This document shows positions 33,853 through 43,206 of a stretch of 64,000 bases of DNA, one piece after another. The notes beneath the pieces are model-generated. The model had not been told where the DNA came from, ran no database searches, and saw only the letters and a list, made by a program, of their open reading frames with translations. Positions within the stretch are counted from its first letter, which is position 1. Each line of letters opens with the position of its first letter. Both the position numbers and the translations under genes were made by a program. The stretch comes from JAAYHG01 sp012735455 (GTDB lineage Bacteria; Bacillota; DTU030; DUMP01), in the NCBI GenBank assembly GCA_050951365.1, contig JBMNIX010000010.1, positions 186,001 to 250,000 on the forward strand, given 5' to 3'.

Positions 33853-35142
33853 TTACTCTGCGGCTGGCTCTGGCTGTGGTTCCTCCGGGTTCCCCTCCTG
33901 TACGGGAAACGGCAGTTCCGGTGCAGAGAGTACCTCCTCTGGAACCTCCACCTTAATGTCGTCACCGTACTTGTAGTCTTCCATCAACATGAACATCTGC
34001 ATGGACTCGATGGGCATCTCTTCACCCTGGAACTGGTCGCTGTACCTAACCACGGTGTTATACTCACCGCAACGGGTGAGGTAGTCCTCGACCCCCACAT
34101 AGGAGATACCCCAGAAGGACATTGTATCAATCATCTCACTAGCCTTAGCCATGGATTCAGTCAGGCTCGCCATGTCTCCATACTGACCCATTACGGCAGC
34201 CATGAACTTATTCAAGTCATCAATCCGGCCCCAGAAAGCAATCTCGTACACCGCTTCCCCCGCTATTTCCTTAGTGCCGAGAAGACGGTAGAAGAGGTCA
34301 TTCTCCAGGCCAGGTGGGATAACGCTGGACTGCTGCTGGGCTTGCTCAATTAGACTGCTCAGGTCAGGCATCTCACCCTCCGGATACCGGAACCAGGCCA
34401 GTTCGCCCGTTTCTGGGTTGGGAATCTGTTGGTACATCTTGCCATCCACCATGTAAGCCTCAGTGATAAACTCCTGCGTACCCAGACCAGGTATCTCCAT
34501 TTTCATTTCAGTCACCTGGTGGAGCCTGTCTGGCAGTACCAAATCCTGCTGCACACGCATGGTGGTCGTTAAGGCTTGAATCTCCTCGGCTTCATCTACC
34601 CCGGGCCGTGAGGTCAGCTTCATGCTGCCGCTCACAGTGGTACTCATAGCTGTAAGGTCCTTGGTAACCTCTTGGGAGCGTTCGAGCAAGGTTAGGACAT
34701 CGTCCGGAGTTGTGAAGGAACGCTCCAGGAGTGCAGCGCCCTCAGCTGGTGTCAGCACAGCTGTAGGATCACCGCTTTCGAGGCCCAGGCGGATAAACCA
34801 GGTGTAGAGACTGTGGCCCCAATGGCTAGGAGCCAGAGGCACCTCAACCCCAGACGCCGGCATTACATCATCCGGCATGCCCAAGGTACGGGCCACCAAA
34901 GCCACCGCCTCAATGCGCGTGATAGGTTGCGCCAGATTTAGTTCGCCGCCAGGTGCTCCCTTCATGATGCCTGCAGCTACCAACAACTCCGCCGGTTCGC
35001 CTTCACCTTCCAGGCCTGCCGCTTCTACCAACTGCGCGGCAAACTCACCCCGGGTAAGCAATTGGCTCGGCTCTGCCCCTACTACGCTAGTAAGCACAAG
35101 CACCAAAATTAAACTGGCCACCAGTATCCGTAACTTACACAT
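33853..35142 (-). CDS. Secreted SLH-domain protein with LppX/DUF6612-like domain
   Basis: 429 residues. Signal peptide (RILVASLILVLVLTSVVGAEP, res 4-24), then SLH-type repeats (LTRGEFAAQLVEAAG and PITRIEAVALVARTLGMP) over about res 28-125 that may bind cell-wall polymers. From about 155 a beta-rich domain (MKLTSRPGVDEAEEIQ, QDLVLPDRLHQVTEMKM, YMVDGKMYQQIPN, GTKEIAGEAVYEIAF) resembles LppX/DUF6612-type lipid-binding-like folds. The C-terminal tail is acidic and proline-rich. The function is unknown. Single-gene unit with a strong terminator. Confidence 0.82.
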   Translation of the reverse strand: MCKLRILVASLILVLVLTSVVGAEPSQLLTRGEFAAQLVEAAGLEGEGEPAELLVAAGIMKGAPGGELNLAQPITRIEAVALVARTLGMPDDVMPASGVEVPLAPSHWGHSLYTWFIRLGLESGDPTAVLTPAEGAALLERSFTTPDDVLTLLERSQEVTKDLTAMSTTVSGSMKLTSRPGVDEAEEIQALTTTMRVQQDLVLPDRLHQVTEMKMEIPGLGTQEFITEAYMVDGKMYQQIPNPETGELAWFRYPEGEMPDLSSLIEQAQQQSSVIPPGLENDLFYRLLGTKEIAGEAVYEIAFWGRIDDLNKFMAAVMGQYGDMASLTESMAKASEMIDTMSFWGISYVGVEDYLTRCGEYNTVVRYSDQFQGEEMPIESMQMFMLMEDYKYGDDIKVEVPEEVLSAPELPFPVQEGNPEEPQPEPAAE

Positions 35143-35256
35143 GATCTTACCTCCTTGCGTTTAGCATATGCATGGCAAAATCGCCTTATTATACCATGAC
35201 CAACCCCCTTCGCTTAATGTAAGTTTTTACCACAACAGTCTACCCACCTACACCCC

Positions 35257-35285
35257 TTGACAGTTCTCTCTCCTCAGGCAATAAT
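35257..35285 (+). promoter_or_regulatory. SigA-type promoter of the ArsR-SdpI operon
   Basis: TTGACA, 17 bases, AATAAT. A perfect -35 box and good spacing. The predicted start (about 35292) lies directly beside the inverted repeat at 35294. Confidence 0.82.
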
Positions 35286-35293
35286 AGAACTAT

Positions 35294-35321
35294 AATTAGA
35301 CATCTGGCTAAATGTCTAATT
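35294..35321 (+). promoter_or_regulatory. Candidate ArsR autorepressor operator
   Basis: Perfect inverted repeat AATTAGACAT / ATGTCTAATT with an 8-base spacer, at the predicted transcription start and 35 bases before the ArsR start codon. A symmetrical site of this kind suits a dimeric winged-helix repressor that controls its own operon. Confidence 0.72.
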
Positions 35322-35356
35322 GATACAGCACAGCAACTAACCAAGGAGGCGAGCCG

Positions 35357-35680
35357 ATGCCATTCAACCTTATGTTCAAGGCACTGGCTGACCCTACCAG
35401 GAGGAGCATTTTGGATCTCTTGCGCAAAGGGGATCTCACCGCCGGTGAAATCGCCGCCAACTTTAACATCTCGAAACCAAGTATTTCCCACCATCTGAGC
35501 ATCCTCAAACAGGCAGATTTGGTCAGCGACGAGCGCCAAGGTCAAAACATCATCTACTCACTTAACACTACTGTCTTTCAGGAGGCTCTGGCCTGGCTGC
35601 TGGAGCTGGCCGGCGGCAAGACGTCAAGCGTGTACACGCCGAAAAATGAGCATCGCGTTAAGGAGGATGGTGAGATATGA
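35357..35680 (+). CDS. ArsR/SdpR-family autorepressor
   Basis: 107-residue winged-helix repressor. It begins MFKALADPTRRSILDLLRKGDLTAGEIAANF and has recognition helix SKPSISHHLSILKQADLVSDERQGQ, the SdpR/YczG pattern. There are no metal-binding cysteines. The B. subtilis homologue SdpR represses sdpRI and is sequestered by the membrane immunity protein SdpI. ATG with AAGGAGG upstream. It overlaps the SdpI gene by 4 bases. Confidence 0.9.
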   Translation: MPFNLMFKALADPTRRSILDLLRKGDLTAGEIAANFNISKPSISHHLSILKQADLVSDERQGQNIIYSLNTTVFQEALAWLLELAGGKTSSVYTPKNEHRVKEDGEI

Positions 35681-36348
35681 AGGACACAGACACCTACCGT
35701 GTGAACTGGCAGACCCTAAGAAAAGACTGGCCCCTGTGGGTTCTTCTCCTGGGTACCTTCTTACTTGGGATCTATTTGGCTCCGCAGCTTCCAGAGCAAG
35801 TCCCAACCCATTGGAATTTCCGTGGCGAGGTAGATGGTTACGGCAATCGGGCCACCGCCGTGTACCTGCAGCCCCTTATCGCCGTGTCCATGTACCTGCT
35901 TATGGTGTTCCTGCCGCTAATTGACCCCCGCCGGGCCAATTATACCCGTTTTGCCGGGACTTACCAACACTTGAAAACCATCTTAGTTCTCTTTTTCTGC
36001 GGTTTTCAACTTACCATACTAGCCGCTGGGCTTGGGTATTTGGCCGGTCCTGATATCTTTCTCCGTGTGGGCCTGCCCCTCCTCTTTATTTTCTTGGGAA
36101 ATGTCATGGGACAAATCAAGCACAACTATTTTGTGGGTATCAAGACACCATGGGCTCTAGCCAATGAAGAGGTGTGGCGCGGCACCCACCGCGCCGCCGG
36201 CCGCCTCTGGGTGCTTTGTGGGCTGGCTGGCCTGGTAGCCGCATTTATGCCCGCCACAATCGGTCGGATCATACTGATAATTGCCTTGTTTGCAGCCGGG
36301 ATTGTACCCTTCGTCCACTCCTACCTCCTTTGGCGACACTTGAATTAA
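35677..36348 (+). CDS. SdpI-family integral membrane protein
   Basis: 223 residues with about six transmembrane segments. The DUF1648 signature LPEQVPTHWNFRGEVDGYGNRAT (about 39-61) and the SdpI block GNVMGQIKHNYFVGIKTPWALANEEVWRGTHRAAGRLW (about 140-178) are both present. In B. subtilis this protein gives immunity to the SdpC toxin and captures SdpR. No toxin gene is nearby, so the role may be envelope-stress signalling. Followed by a terminator. Confidence 0.9.
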   Translation: MKDTDTYRVNWQTLRKDWPLWVLLLGTFLLGIYLAPQLPEQVPTHWNFRGEVDGYGNRATAVYLQPLIAVSMYLLMVFLPLIDPRRANYTRFAGTYQHLKTILVLFFCGFQLTILAAGLGYLAGPDIFLRVGLPLLFIFLGNVMGQIKHNYFVGIKTPWALANEEVWRGTHRAAGRLWVLCGLAGLVAAFMPATIGRIILIIALFAAGIVPFVHSYLLWRHLN

Positions 36349-36373
36349 GGCGCCAAACCACTCTTGCTACTCG

Positions 36374-36402
36374 AGCCCAGTAGCAAGACTACTGGGCTTT
36401 GT
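36374..36402 (+). terminator. Terminator after SdpI gene
   Basis: AGCCCAGTAG / CTACTGGGCT, 10-bp stem with a 5-base loop, then TTGTG; a short T-tract. Confidence 0.75.
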
Positions 36403-36519
36403 GTTCCCGTCCCTAACCGGAGTGTCGGAGAGCCCATGCTTGACTTTAATGCAGCTTATTCGCTATTGTGTGGATAACCGAAGAAGATAAGTGGATCCCA
36501 ATTAAGGAGGGAACACATC

Positions 36520-37283
36520 TTGATAAAGCTTACCCGGGTTTCGAAGACGTACAGCAACAGCCAAGCTCCAGCCGTAGACAGTCTCTCCCTTGAGGTAGCA
36601 TCAGGGGAGATTTTCGGGTTCCTTGGCCCCAATGGAGCCGGGAAAACTACCACCATCAAGATGATCGTTGGGCTCTTGGTCCCAACCAGTGGACAGATAG
36701 AGGTGGCTGGTGTAAATGTGGTGACAAACCCCTTGGAGGCAAAACGGCGCATAGGTTTTGTGCCTGACACCCCGGCTGTCTGGGAGCGGCTCACCGCCCG
36801 GGAATACCTTAATTTTCTTGGGGATGTCTACGAAGTACCTATGCAGGTACGCTGGTCCCGCTTAGAAGAACTTCTGACAGCTTTCAACCTGATGCCTGTC
36901 TTGGATAATCCGCTAAAAAGCTATTCCCATGGCATGCGTCAAAAGGTAATCGTCTCAGGTGCCCTCTTGCCTAAACCACCAGCCCTTATTCTGGACGAAC
37001 CCATGGTAGGCCTGGACCCTCATTCAGCCTTCATATTGAAAGACATCCTGCGTCGACACGCAGACGAAGGTAACACCCGTCTTCTTCTCCACCCATGTGC
37101 TAGAAGTGGCGGAGCGATTCTGTGACCGGGTGGGAATCCTTAGGTCGAGGTCGCCTTATCGCCCAGGGCACCTTGGCAGAGGTTAGACAGCTGGCAGCCG
37201 GTAGTCAGCGCGACAGCCTGGAAGAAGTGTTTCTGGCCCTGACCGAGGATCAATCAGTAGAAGAGGGAGTCCACGGCCAATGA
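36520..37283 (+). CDS. ABC transporter ATP-binding protein (two frame breaks)
   Basis: ATPase of a two-component exporter. Walker A LGPNGAGKTT, the signature helix is the variant YSHGMRQK, Walker B LILDEPMVGLD, and THVLEVAERFCD carries the H-loop. TTG start with AAGGAGG. The frame breaks after GNT (extra C in the CCC run at 37076-37078), putting the H-loop in another frame, and breaks again near 37144 (extra T before CGAGG). After both corrections the protein reads to a stop overlapping the permease ATG by 4 bases and is about 254 residues. The intact ends and coupling suggest a working gene with sequence errors. Confidence 0.85.
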
Positions 37284-38935
37284 AAAAATTCTGGTCCACC
37301 TTTAGGTTGTTTTTTATCTCCACCTACTTCACCTGGCGGGGCAAAGGAGGCCGCTGGGAAAAGCAGGCCATCCTCTGGCTGCTATTGGCCTTAGCCTTCC
37401 TGCCCCTGATGCGCATCCTTTTTGCTATGTACCAGGGCGTGTACGCAGCCGGAGTAATGCTGGGTACCCCCGACCTCATTCTACTTCTGGCCGCTTTTGC
37501 AGGCCAGTCTACAGTACTGGTTTTTGCTGTTCCCTACCTGCTCTCAGCTTTTTACTACACAGATGACCTCCTTCGTTTGGCCAGCCTTCCCTTGGCACAA
37601 TGGCAACTCTTGGGGCCAAAGTTTGCTCTGGTCTGGCTAAACGAAGTCTTAACCCTTCTCATCTTCGTGGGACCGGCGTATTTGGTCTATGGCCTCTCAG
37701 CCAACCCGTCTCTCCTCTACTGGCCACTGCTGCTACTCTTATTACTCCTTCTCCCAACCCTGCCCTTAGCCCTTGCTGCCCTCTTTACCATTGCCTTGGT
37801 GCGCGTGACCAACCTGCCCCGGCACCGCGACCTATTGCAGGTCGTAGGCGGCCTGACTGGTATTGTACTGGCCTTAGGACTGCAAACCCTCATCATCCGC
37901 TCTGGTAACGACCCCGGCCTAGCTGTTCAAGACGCCCTAGTCAAGGCATCTCACCTGGTGAAAATCCTGAGCCGGCGTGTTCCGCCAGCTGCTTTGGCAA
38001 CCCAAACCTTGACCGCTGCCGGCTCCGTTAGCGGCCTGTTGGCCTTCATTCTTTTTGCCCTGGTATCCCTGGCAGCTGTGGCAGTCTTTGGTCTTATTGC
38101 CCAATACTGGTTCTGGCATAGCTTTCTGGCCGGACAGGAAGTTACGCTTAAGCGTGAACGTCGAGGACGTAAGACCGGTCGGAGAGGTGCCCGGCAACGC
38201 GGCCCCCTGGCAGCCAGCTTCCTACGCGAGGTGCGTCTGTTCCTGCGCACACCCGCCTTTGCTTTCAACGGCTTACTCAGTACGGTCATAGTGCCAATAA
38301 TAATTATCTTCCCTATGTTGGTGCAGGGAACCCTTGGATCAATCCGTACCCTTGTGCAATCCGGACCGAGTGCCAGCCCTATTGCTGGACTAATCCTGGC
38401 AGCGGCCGTGGCCTTTTCCGCCTCCATGAACCAGGTTACTTCTACAGCCGTATCTCGTGAGGGCAAGCTCTTCTTCTGGAGTCGGGTATTGCCACTGTCA
38501 CCATGCATTCAGATCCAGGCTAAGCTTCTCTTCGGTCTCTTTATCCTAGCTCTAAACGCCCTGGTCTGGTTTCTGCTAGCACACCTGGTTGTTGGTATCC
38601 CCGGAGTTTATGCTGTTGGGGGTGCCGGAATCGGCTTCTTGGCCTCAGTTGCAACAGCTAGTATAGGCCTTTTGGTGGACCTTTACCGGCCCCACCTGGA
38701 CTGGAGCGATCCCCAGCGCGCCATGAAAGGCAACTTCAATGCCCTGATTGCGAGCTTGCTCGGCTGGTTACTGCTGGGCCTGGGAGCACTCCTTTCTTAC
38801 CTTCTCCTTCGCCTCTTTCACTCCCTGGTCATCGTCTACTGGGTTGCCGCTGTTTTCTTTGTTCTCGCTAGCTTAGGGCTGTATGCCTTTCTCCTCAACC
38901 AGGCCGAGTCCCTGTACCGGGGAATCCAACAGTAG
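37280..38935 (+). CDS. ABC-type exporter permease, 551 residues
   Basis: Membrane partner of the preceding ATPase, with ATGA overlap. About 12 hydrophobic segments, in two groups separated by a basic cytoplasmic stretch (VTLKRERRGRKTGRRGARQRG, about 290-310). The second half begins with LRTPAFAFNGLLS, and ATAVSREGKLFFWSRVLPLSP is typical of the large ABC-2-type permeases (YtrC/YthQ class) of Firmicutes. The substrate is unknown. Confidence 0.85.
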   Translation: MKKFWSTFRLFFISTYFTWRGKGGRWEKQAILWLLLALAFLPLMRILFAMYQGVYAAGVMLGTPDLILLLAAFAGQSTVLVFAVPYLLSAFYYTDDLLRLASLPLAQWQLLGPKFALVWLNEVLTLLIFVGPAYLVYGLSANPSLLYWPLLLLLLLLLPTLPLALAALFTIALVRVTNLPRHRDLLQVVGGLTGIVLALGLQTLIIRSGNDPGLAVQDALVKASHLVKILSRRVPPAALATQTLTAAGSVSGLLAFILFALVSLAAVAVFGLIAQYWFWHSFLAGQEVTLKRERRGRKTGRRGARQRGPLAASFLREVRLFLRTPAFAFNGLLSTVIVPIIIIFPMLVQGTLGSIRTLVQSGPSASPIAGLILAAAVAFSASMNQVTSTAVSREGKLFFWSRVLPLSPCIQIQAKLLFGLFILALNALVWFLLAHLVVGIPGVYAVGGAGIGFLASVATASIGLLVDLYRPHLDWSDPQRAMKGNFNALIASLLGWLLLGLGALLSYLLLRLFHSLVIVYWVAAVFFVLASLGLYAFLLNQAESLYRGIQQ

Positions 38936-38964
38936 CAGCATCCGGGACAGAAAGGAGATCAGTC

Positions 38965-39735
38965 TTGGACGAAAGTACAGACAAACTTATCCAGGCACGC
39001 CTGCTGGACTTGGCTGCTTGGGTGAGAGAGCACCACCAGCCTAGGAGCACCCCCTTTCTGGACCCAGCGAGAGTTATTGTGGCGGAGCACTTTCTTCAGC
39101 GTGAAGCCTCGGACCTTAACTTTGTTAGCCAAGGCGGTTATCCAGAGGCTGAACGCAGGATTATCCTTATCACTCCAGGGTACCTGGAGCCTGAGGCGGA
39201 GTTTAAGGAAAAAGAACTCCTTGCCGCCCTCCTCATCACCTGGCCAGAGCGCTATTACAGCTTAAGTCATCGGGACATCCTGGGGGCAATCCTCGGCCTG
39301 AGGCTGAAACGGGGGCAGGTAGGGGACATCCTGATGGACTCTGGACAGGCCCAGGTAGTCACCACCAGCGACATTGCCCCCTACGTAGCAACACAACTCA
39401 AGTCTGCCGGACGCGCCCCTGTTATAGTAACAGAGCTCTCCCTGGCAGGGCTCAACCCGCCCCAGCCAAAGGTAAAGGAAATCCGCACCAGCATCGCCTC
39501 ACCACGGTTAGACTGTATACTGGCCGCCGCCTTCGGCCTGTCTCGCAGCAAAGCCCTGAACCTGATCAGCAGCGAACGGGTTCAGGTGAATTTCGAACCT
39601 GTCACCAACCCTGCCTATAAAGTAGCAGCTGGAGCCTTGCTTTCCGTGCGCGGCCTGGGCCGGGCGCGCGTGGTGTCCTTCCAAGGGCAAAGCAAGAAAG
39701 GTCGTACCTTTTCTGTGCTGGAGCGATACCTGTAA
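38965..39735 (+). CDS. YlmH-like S4-domain RNA-binding protein
   Basis: 256 residues. The N-terminal and central region is the YlmH/RqcP2-type domain (TPFLDPARVIVAEHF, FVSQGGYPEAERRIILITPG, SHRDILGAILGLRLKRGQVGDILM), followed by an S4 domain near 180-240 (SPRLDCILAAAFGLSRSKALNLISSERVQVNFEPV). YlmH-type proteins bind the large ribosomal subunit; in Bacillus they act with RqcH in rescue of stalled ribosomes. TTG start with GAAAGGAGA upstream. It is not in its usual ylm/divIVA location. Confidence 0.9.
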   Translation: MDESTDKLIQARLLDLAAWVREHHQPRSTPFLDPARVIVAEHFLQREASDLNFVSQGGYPEAERRIILITPGYLEPEAEFKEKELLAALLITWPERYYSLSHRDILGAILGLRLKRGQVGDILMDSGQAQVVTTSDIAPYVATQLKSAGRAPVIVTELSLAGLNPPQPKVKEIRTSIASPRLDCILAAAFGLSRSKALNLISSERVQVNFEPVTNPAYKVAAGALLSVRGLGRARVVSFQGQSKKGRTFSVLERYL

Positions 39736-39821
39736 GCCAGCCCCCTATAACTACCCCAGTACACCAGGACAAACTGCCACTGTCTAAACACCAAGGACCA
39801 GCATGAACAAGTACCAGTTCG

Positions 39822-39858
39822 AAACGGGACGCAAGAGTTGCGTCCCGTTCTTACTTTG
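39822..39858. terminator. Terminator between the YlmH-like gene and TrpP-like gene
   Basis: AACGGGACGCAA / TTGCGTCCCGTT, 12-bp perfect stem with loop GAG, then CTTACTTTG on the plus strand. It lies between convergent genes, so probably used by both. Confidence 0.85.
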
Positions 39859-39878
39859 TGCTGCCTTTTTGTTGTTCT

Positions 39879-40421
39879 TTATGCGGCCTGTTTGACATCT
39901 TTGGCTAAACCAAGTGAGCGAGCCGGTACTATGGCCAGCCCGTAGAGGAAGGGCGTGAGAAAGATGTTGATGGCGGCGGTAGGAACAACCACGGTGAGGA
40001 ATAGCGCCACAAAAGAAGCAGGCAGTCCCATGAGCACCAGAGCTGAGCTTAGGAATACGACGCCGCTGATCACAGTGCCCACCAGCCCTACGATTCCAGC
40101 CAGAAGGTAGTCGTTGATCCGCCCTGCCAGGAGCTTGATCAGTCCCATGACTGTAGCAGCAGTGATAAGTTTGTCAATTATATTCGGTAGTTGACCTCCC
40201 GGCATGGTAGTGGTTAAGGCAGCTATAATCCCTGCAGCCAAACCGGCTGGAATAGTCAGCCTGGCATTACGAATGATGAGAAAAGCCACAAACAACATGG
40301 TAATATTAAAATCCGGTTTCATCCCGCCGAGAAGGCCCACAGTAACCTGGTGGAGCACAAAGCCTACAGCCAAGAACAACGCTGTAACAACCATCTCTTT
40401 TAACTTCATCCTGAAGAACAC
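39879..40421 (-). CDS. TrpP-like tryptophan transporter
   Basis: 180-residue integral membrane protein of the TrpP/ECF-S-like family. It starts MKLKEMVVTALFLAVGFVLHQVTVG, has a FNITMLFVAFLIIRNARLTIPAGLAAGIIAALTTTMPGGQLPNIIDK core and about five to six membrane segments. The T-box leader upstream has a UGG (Trp) specifier, which independently supports tryptophan uptake. The family acts with or like ECF modules; no EcfA/EcfT genes are nearby. Confidence 0.88.
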   Translation of the reverse strand: MFFRMKLKEMVVTALFLAVGFVLHQVTVGLLGGMKPDFNITMLFVAFLIIRNARLTIPAGLAAGIIAALTTTMPGGQLPNIIDKLITAATVMGLIKLLAGRINDYLLAGIVGLVGTVISGVVFLSSALVLMGLPASFVALFLTVVVPTAAINIFLTPFLYGLAIVPARSLGLAKDVKQAA

Positions 40422-40499
40422 TCCCTCGTCTTTATATCATGTGCGCTATAAGATAAGCTGTCATCCCTTCACGTCATAGCTATCAACTCCTTCAAGAAG

Positions 40500-40785
40500 C
40501 AAAAACCCCTCGTCCCCCACAAGAGGGACGAGAGGTTTTCTCGCGGTGCCACCCCATTTGGGCCCTGAAGGCCCCACTCAAGAAGGTACAGGGCTTACGC
40601 CCGATACCCTGTCCCGGTAACGGTGGACTTCCGGCAGCCACTACTCCCCTGAGGTTTCGGTCTGCTTCTCCCGGGTCCATTCAGTCCACAGCTCCGTCGC
40701 CAGGTTTCCACCCGCCCCGGCTCTCTAGGCACGTCGCTATGGCCTACTCTTCCCGATCAATGAAGTTAGTCCTTGATTTCCTCCT
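40500..40785 (-). promoter_or_regulatory. T-box riboswitch leader, tryptophan specifier
   Basis: Minus-strand leader of the TrpP-like gene. The conserved antiterminator bulge reads GGGGTGGCACCGCG (near 40540-40555). The terminator is CTCGTCCC with GGGACGAG followed by GGGTTTTTG (about 40500-40535). In the Stem I specifier loop the sequence GAA-TGG-AC gives UGG at 40677-40679, the Trp codon. Uncharged tRNA-Trp would favour antitermination, so uptake rises when Trp is scarce. Confidence 0.9.
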
Positions 40786-40788
40786 ACT

Positions 40789-40815
40789 TTATTACAAACC
40801 CGGTTGTCCTGTCAA
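40789..40815 (-). promoter_or_regulatory. Promoter of the T-box-trpP unit
   Basis: TTGACA (40810-40815 on the minus strand) followed after about 15 bases by TAATAA. The spacing is short, but it sits immediately upstream of the T-box leader. Confidence 0.55.
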
Positions 40816-40834
40816 CCCATTTTTTTCTCTTGTT

Positions 40835-43206
40835 TTAATTTCCAACCGCCACTGAACGGGCGGCATTCCCAACAGTACTTTGCATTCTTGCGTCTGCCGC
40901 TTGTTGTTTTGCCATCACCACCGCCTGTCCTAGAGCCAGTCCCCCGTCTCCTGGCGGAACCAACCGCTGGGTAAAAACAGTGAAGCCATCGGCCTGTAAA
41001 GCCCTACGACCCACCCCCAAGAGATAGCGATTCTGCCAACTGCCGCCACTTAGGACCACCTGCTTAAGTCCCGTTTGGGCACGGACCTTCAGTGCCGCCT
41101 CACGCACCATGGCGATGACAGTGTCGTGAAAACGGCGCGCCACTCTGCTCGGTTCAGTACAACCTATGTCTGCCAGGATGGCCTCGAAAAGCGGGCCAGG
41201 ATCAATCTCGGCCTTGCGGAAGAAATAAGGATATGGCTCCAGTCTAAGATGGAAATCCTGCGGCTGGCTAGCTGCAGGATACCAGGGAACAAGAGCCTCT
41301 AGACAGACGGGTGCCTCACCCTCGAAAGTGTTCTCCTGACAGACCCCAATGATAGCGGACACAGCGTCAAACAGGCGACCGCAGCTGGACGCCAGAGAGA
41401 TATTGAAGCCGCTGGCCAGCAGTCTCTCTACCAGGTAGAGCTCCTGTCGGCCTGCAAACAAGCGACGCGCAGCTGCCCGTCCGCTCTCGCCCAGAAAAGT
41501 TTCCAGGTAAGCGAGAGCCGTAATCCATGGAAAACGAACGGCCCGTTCGCCGCCCGGTAGGGGCACAGGGGCCAAGTGATACACCCGCTCAAAATCCAAG
41601 TAGCTGCCGCATAGCACCTCAAAACCCCAAAGCTGCCCGTCTCGGCCGTAACCTGTGCCGTCCAAGATAATGCCAATAGCCTCCCCTCCCACCCTGTTCT
41701 CAGCCAGGCAGGAGGCGAAGTGAGCATGGTGGTGCTGCACCCCTGGATGCCGCTCAGCTCCGAAGTCTGCTGCCAACTGGGCCGCCAGTTTGCTCGAGCG
41801 GTAGTTTGGGTGCAGGTCGGCACCTACCACAGCAGGCCTAACCCCCAGCAGGGCACAGTAGGATTTAACCCCTTGCACCAGGTTTTCCATGCCTTCCAGA
41901 CTACCTACATCGCCCAGGTGCTGGCTTAGGTAGGCCCGGTCATCTATAAGAACACAAAAGGTGTTTTTGTTATCACCGCCCAATGCCAGCACAGGTACAG
42001 CGGAGGCGTGTGGCACAGGCACCGGTCTGGGCACATAGCCGCGAGAACGACGAAAAAAAGAGCGTTTCCCCGGCTACCACTGTGACCACAGAGTCATCGC
42101 AACGGTTGGCAATATCCCGGTTATGCCATAAGAAATAATCAGCGATATGTCCGAGTTCCGCCACTGCCTCCCGATTCTCGGTCACCAGTGGCAGTTCACT
42201 CTTGTTCCCACTGGTCATAACCAATACAGGGGGGGCCCTCTTGAAGAAGAAGCAGGTGAAGCGGGGTATAAGGCAGCATGACCCCCAGTGAGGCCTGGCC
42301 GGGAGCCAGGCCTTCAGGCAGCCGACAGTCAGGGCGTTTAGCCAACACGACAATAGGCCCCGGTGGGGAAAGAAGGAGCTGTTCTTCAACTTCTGTTACA
42401 ACACAATGTCTCCGAACCGTCTTCAGGTCCCGACACATGACTGCCAGGGCCTTGGTTGGCCGTCGCTTACGGGAACGCAACTCTTGCACTGCCTGCGCAT
42501 TAGTCGCGTCGCAGGCCAGATGGAAACCACCCAGGCCCTTGACCGCCAAGATTTTGCCCTCACACAGCAGCTCGGCCGCAAGCGTCAGGCTCCTGTCGCC
42601 TACCGCTTGGCGTCTTCCCACCCGGTTGACCAGTTCCAACTGCGGTCCGCAGGCCGGACAAGCCACCGGCTGAGCATGGAACCGGCGGTCGGCAGGATCC
42701 CCGTATTCCCGTGCACACTCCGGACAGAGGCTGAAATCCTTCATAGTAGTGAACCTACGATCATAGGGAAGGGCTTGCAATACGGTAAAGCGGGGCCCAC
42801 AGTTGGTACAGTTGGTGAAGGGATAACGAAAATGACGGTCGGTGGGATTAAGAACCTCTCGTTGGCACTCAGGACAGATGGCGCTGTCTGGTGGTATCAA
42901 AGCACTGCCAACCGCTCCACCCTGGCTGGACTCAATGACAAAGCTGCAACTGCCACGCGGCGGCAGGATAGTCGTATAAATCCGGCTGACGCGTGCTAGA
43001 GCAGGTGGGCGCTCGCCCAGGGCCCGGACAAAACCGGCCACCGCCGCGGGCACCCCTTCTACTTCGATAATAACGCCTTGCCCGTCATTACGCACGCTGC
43101 CCGCAAGCCCGAATTCGTGTGCCAGGCGGTAGACAAAGGGCCTAAAGCCCACACCCTGCACCGTGCCGGTCACCATCACCAGCTGACGAACACGGTCTGC
43201 TGCCAT
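40835..43206 (-). CDS. hypF: Carbamoyltransferase HypF (two frame breaks)
   Basis: Makes the cyanide ligands of the [NiFe] site from carbamoyl phosphate. Order: acylphosphatase domain (VTGTVQGVGFRPFVYRLA), two zinc fingers (CPECQREV...CTNCGPRF and CPECAREY...CPACGPQ), YrdC domain (ILAVKGLGGFHLACDATN), and the Kae1-like C-terminal domain (HHAHFASCLAEN, DGTGYGRDG, VLSGGSWQNRYL). The reading frame breaks at G7 42229-42235 and A7 42053-42059 (plus strand); removing one base at each joins the three parts smoothly. ATG 43206 has AAGGTGG 8 bases upstream. Last gene of hypABCDEF. Confidence 0.92.

Noticed and set aside
40835..43206. hypF, purM, purQ, purF, purC, amidase and ABC ATPase as true pseudogenes
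   Set aside because: Each break is a single base, mostly in homopolymers; conserved residues continue on both sides and operon overlaps are kept.
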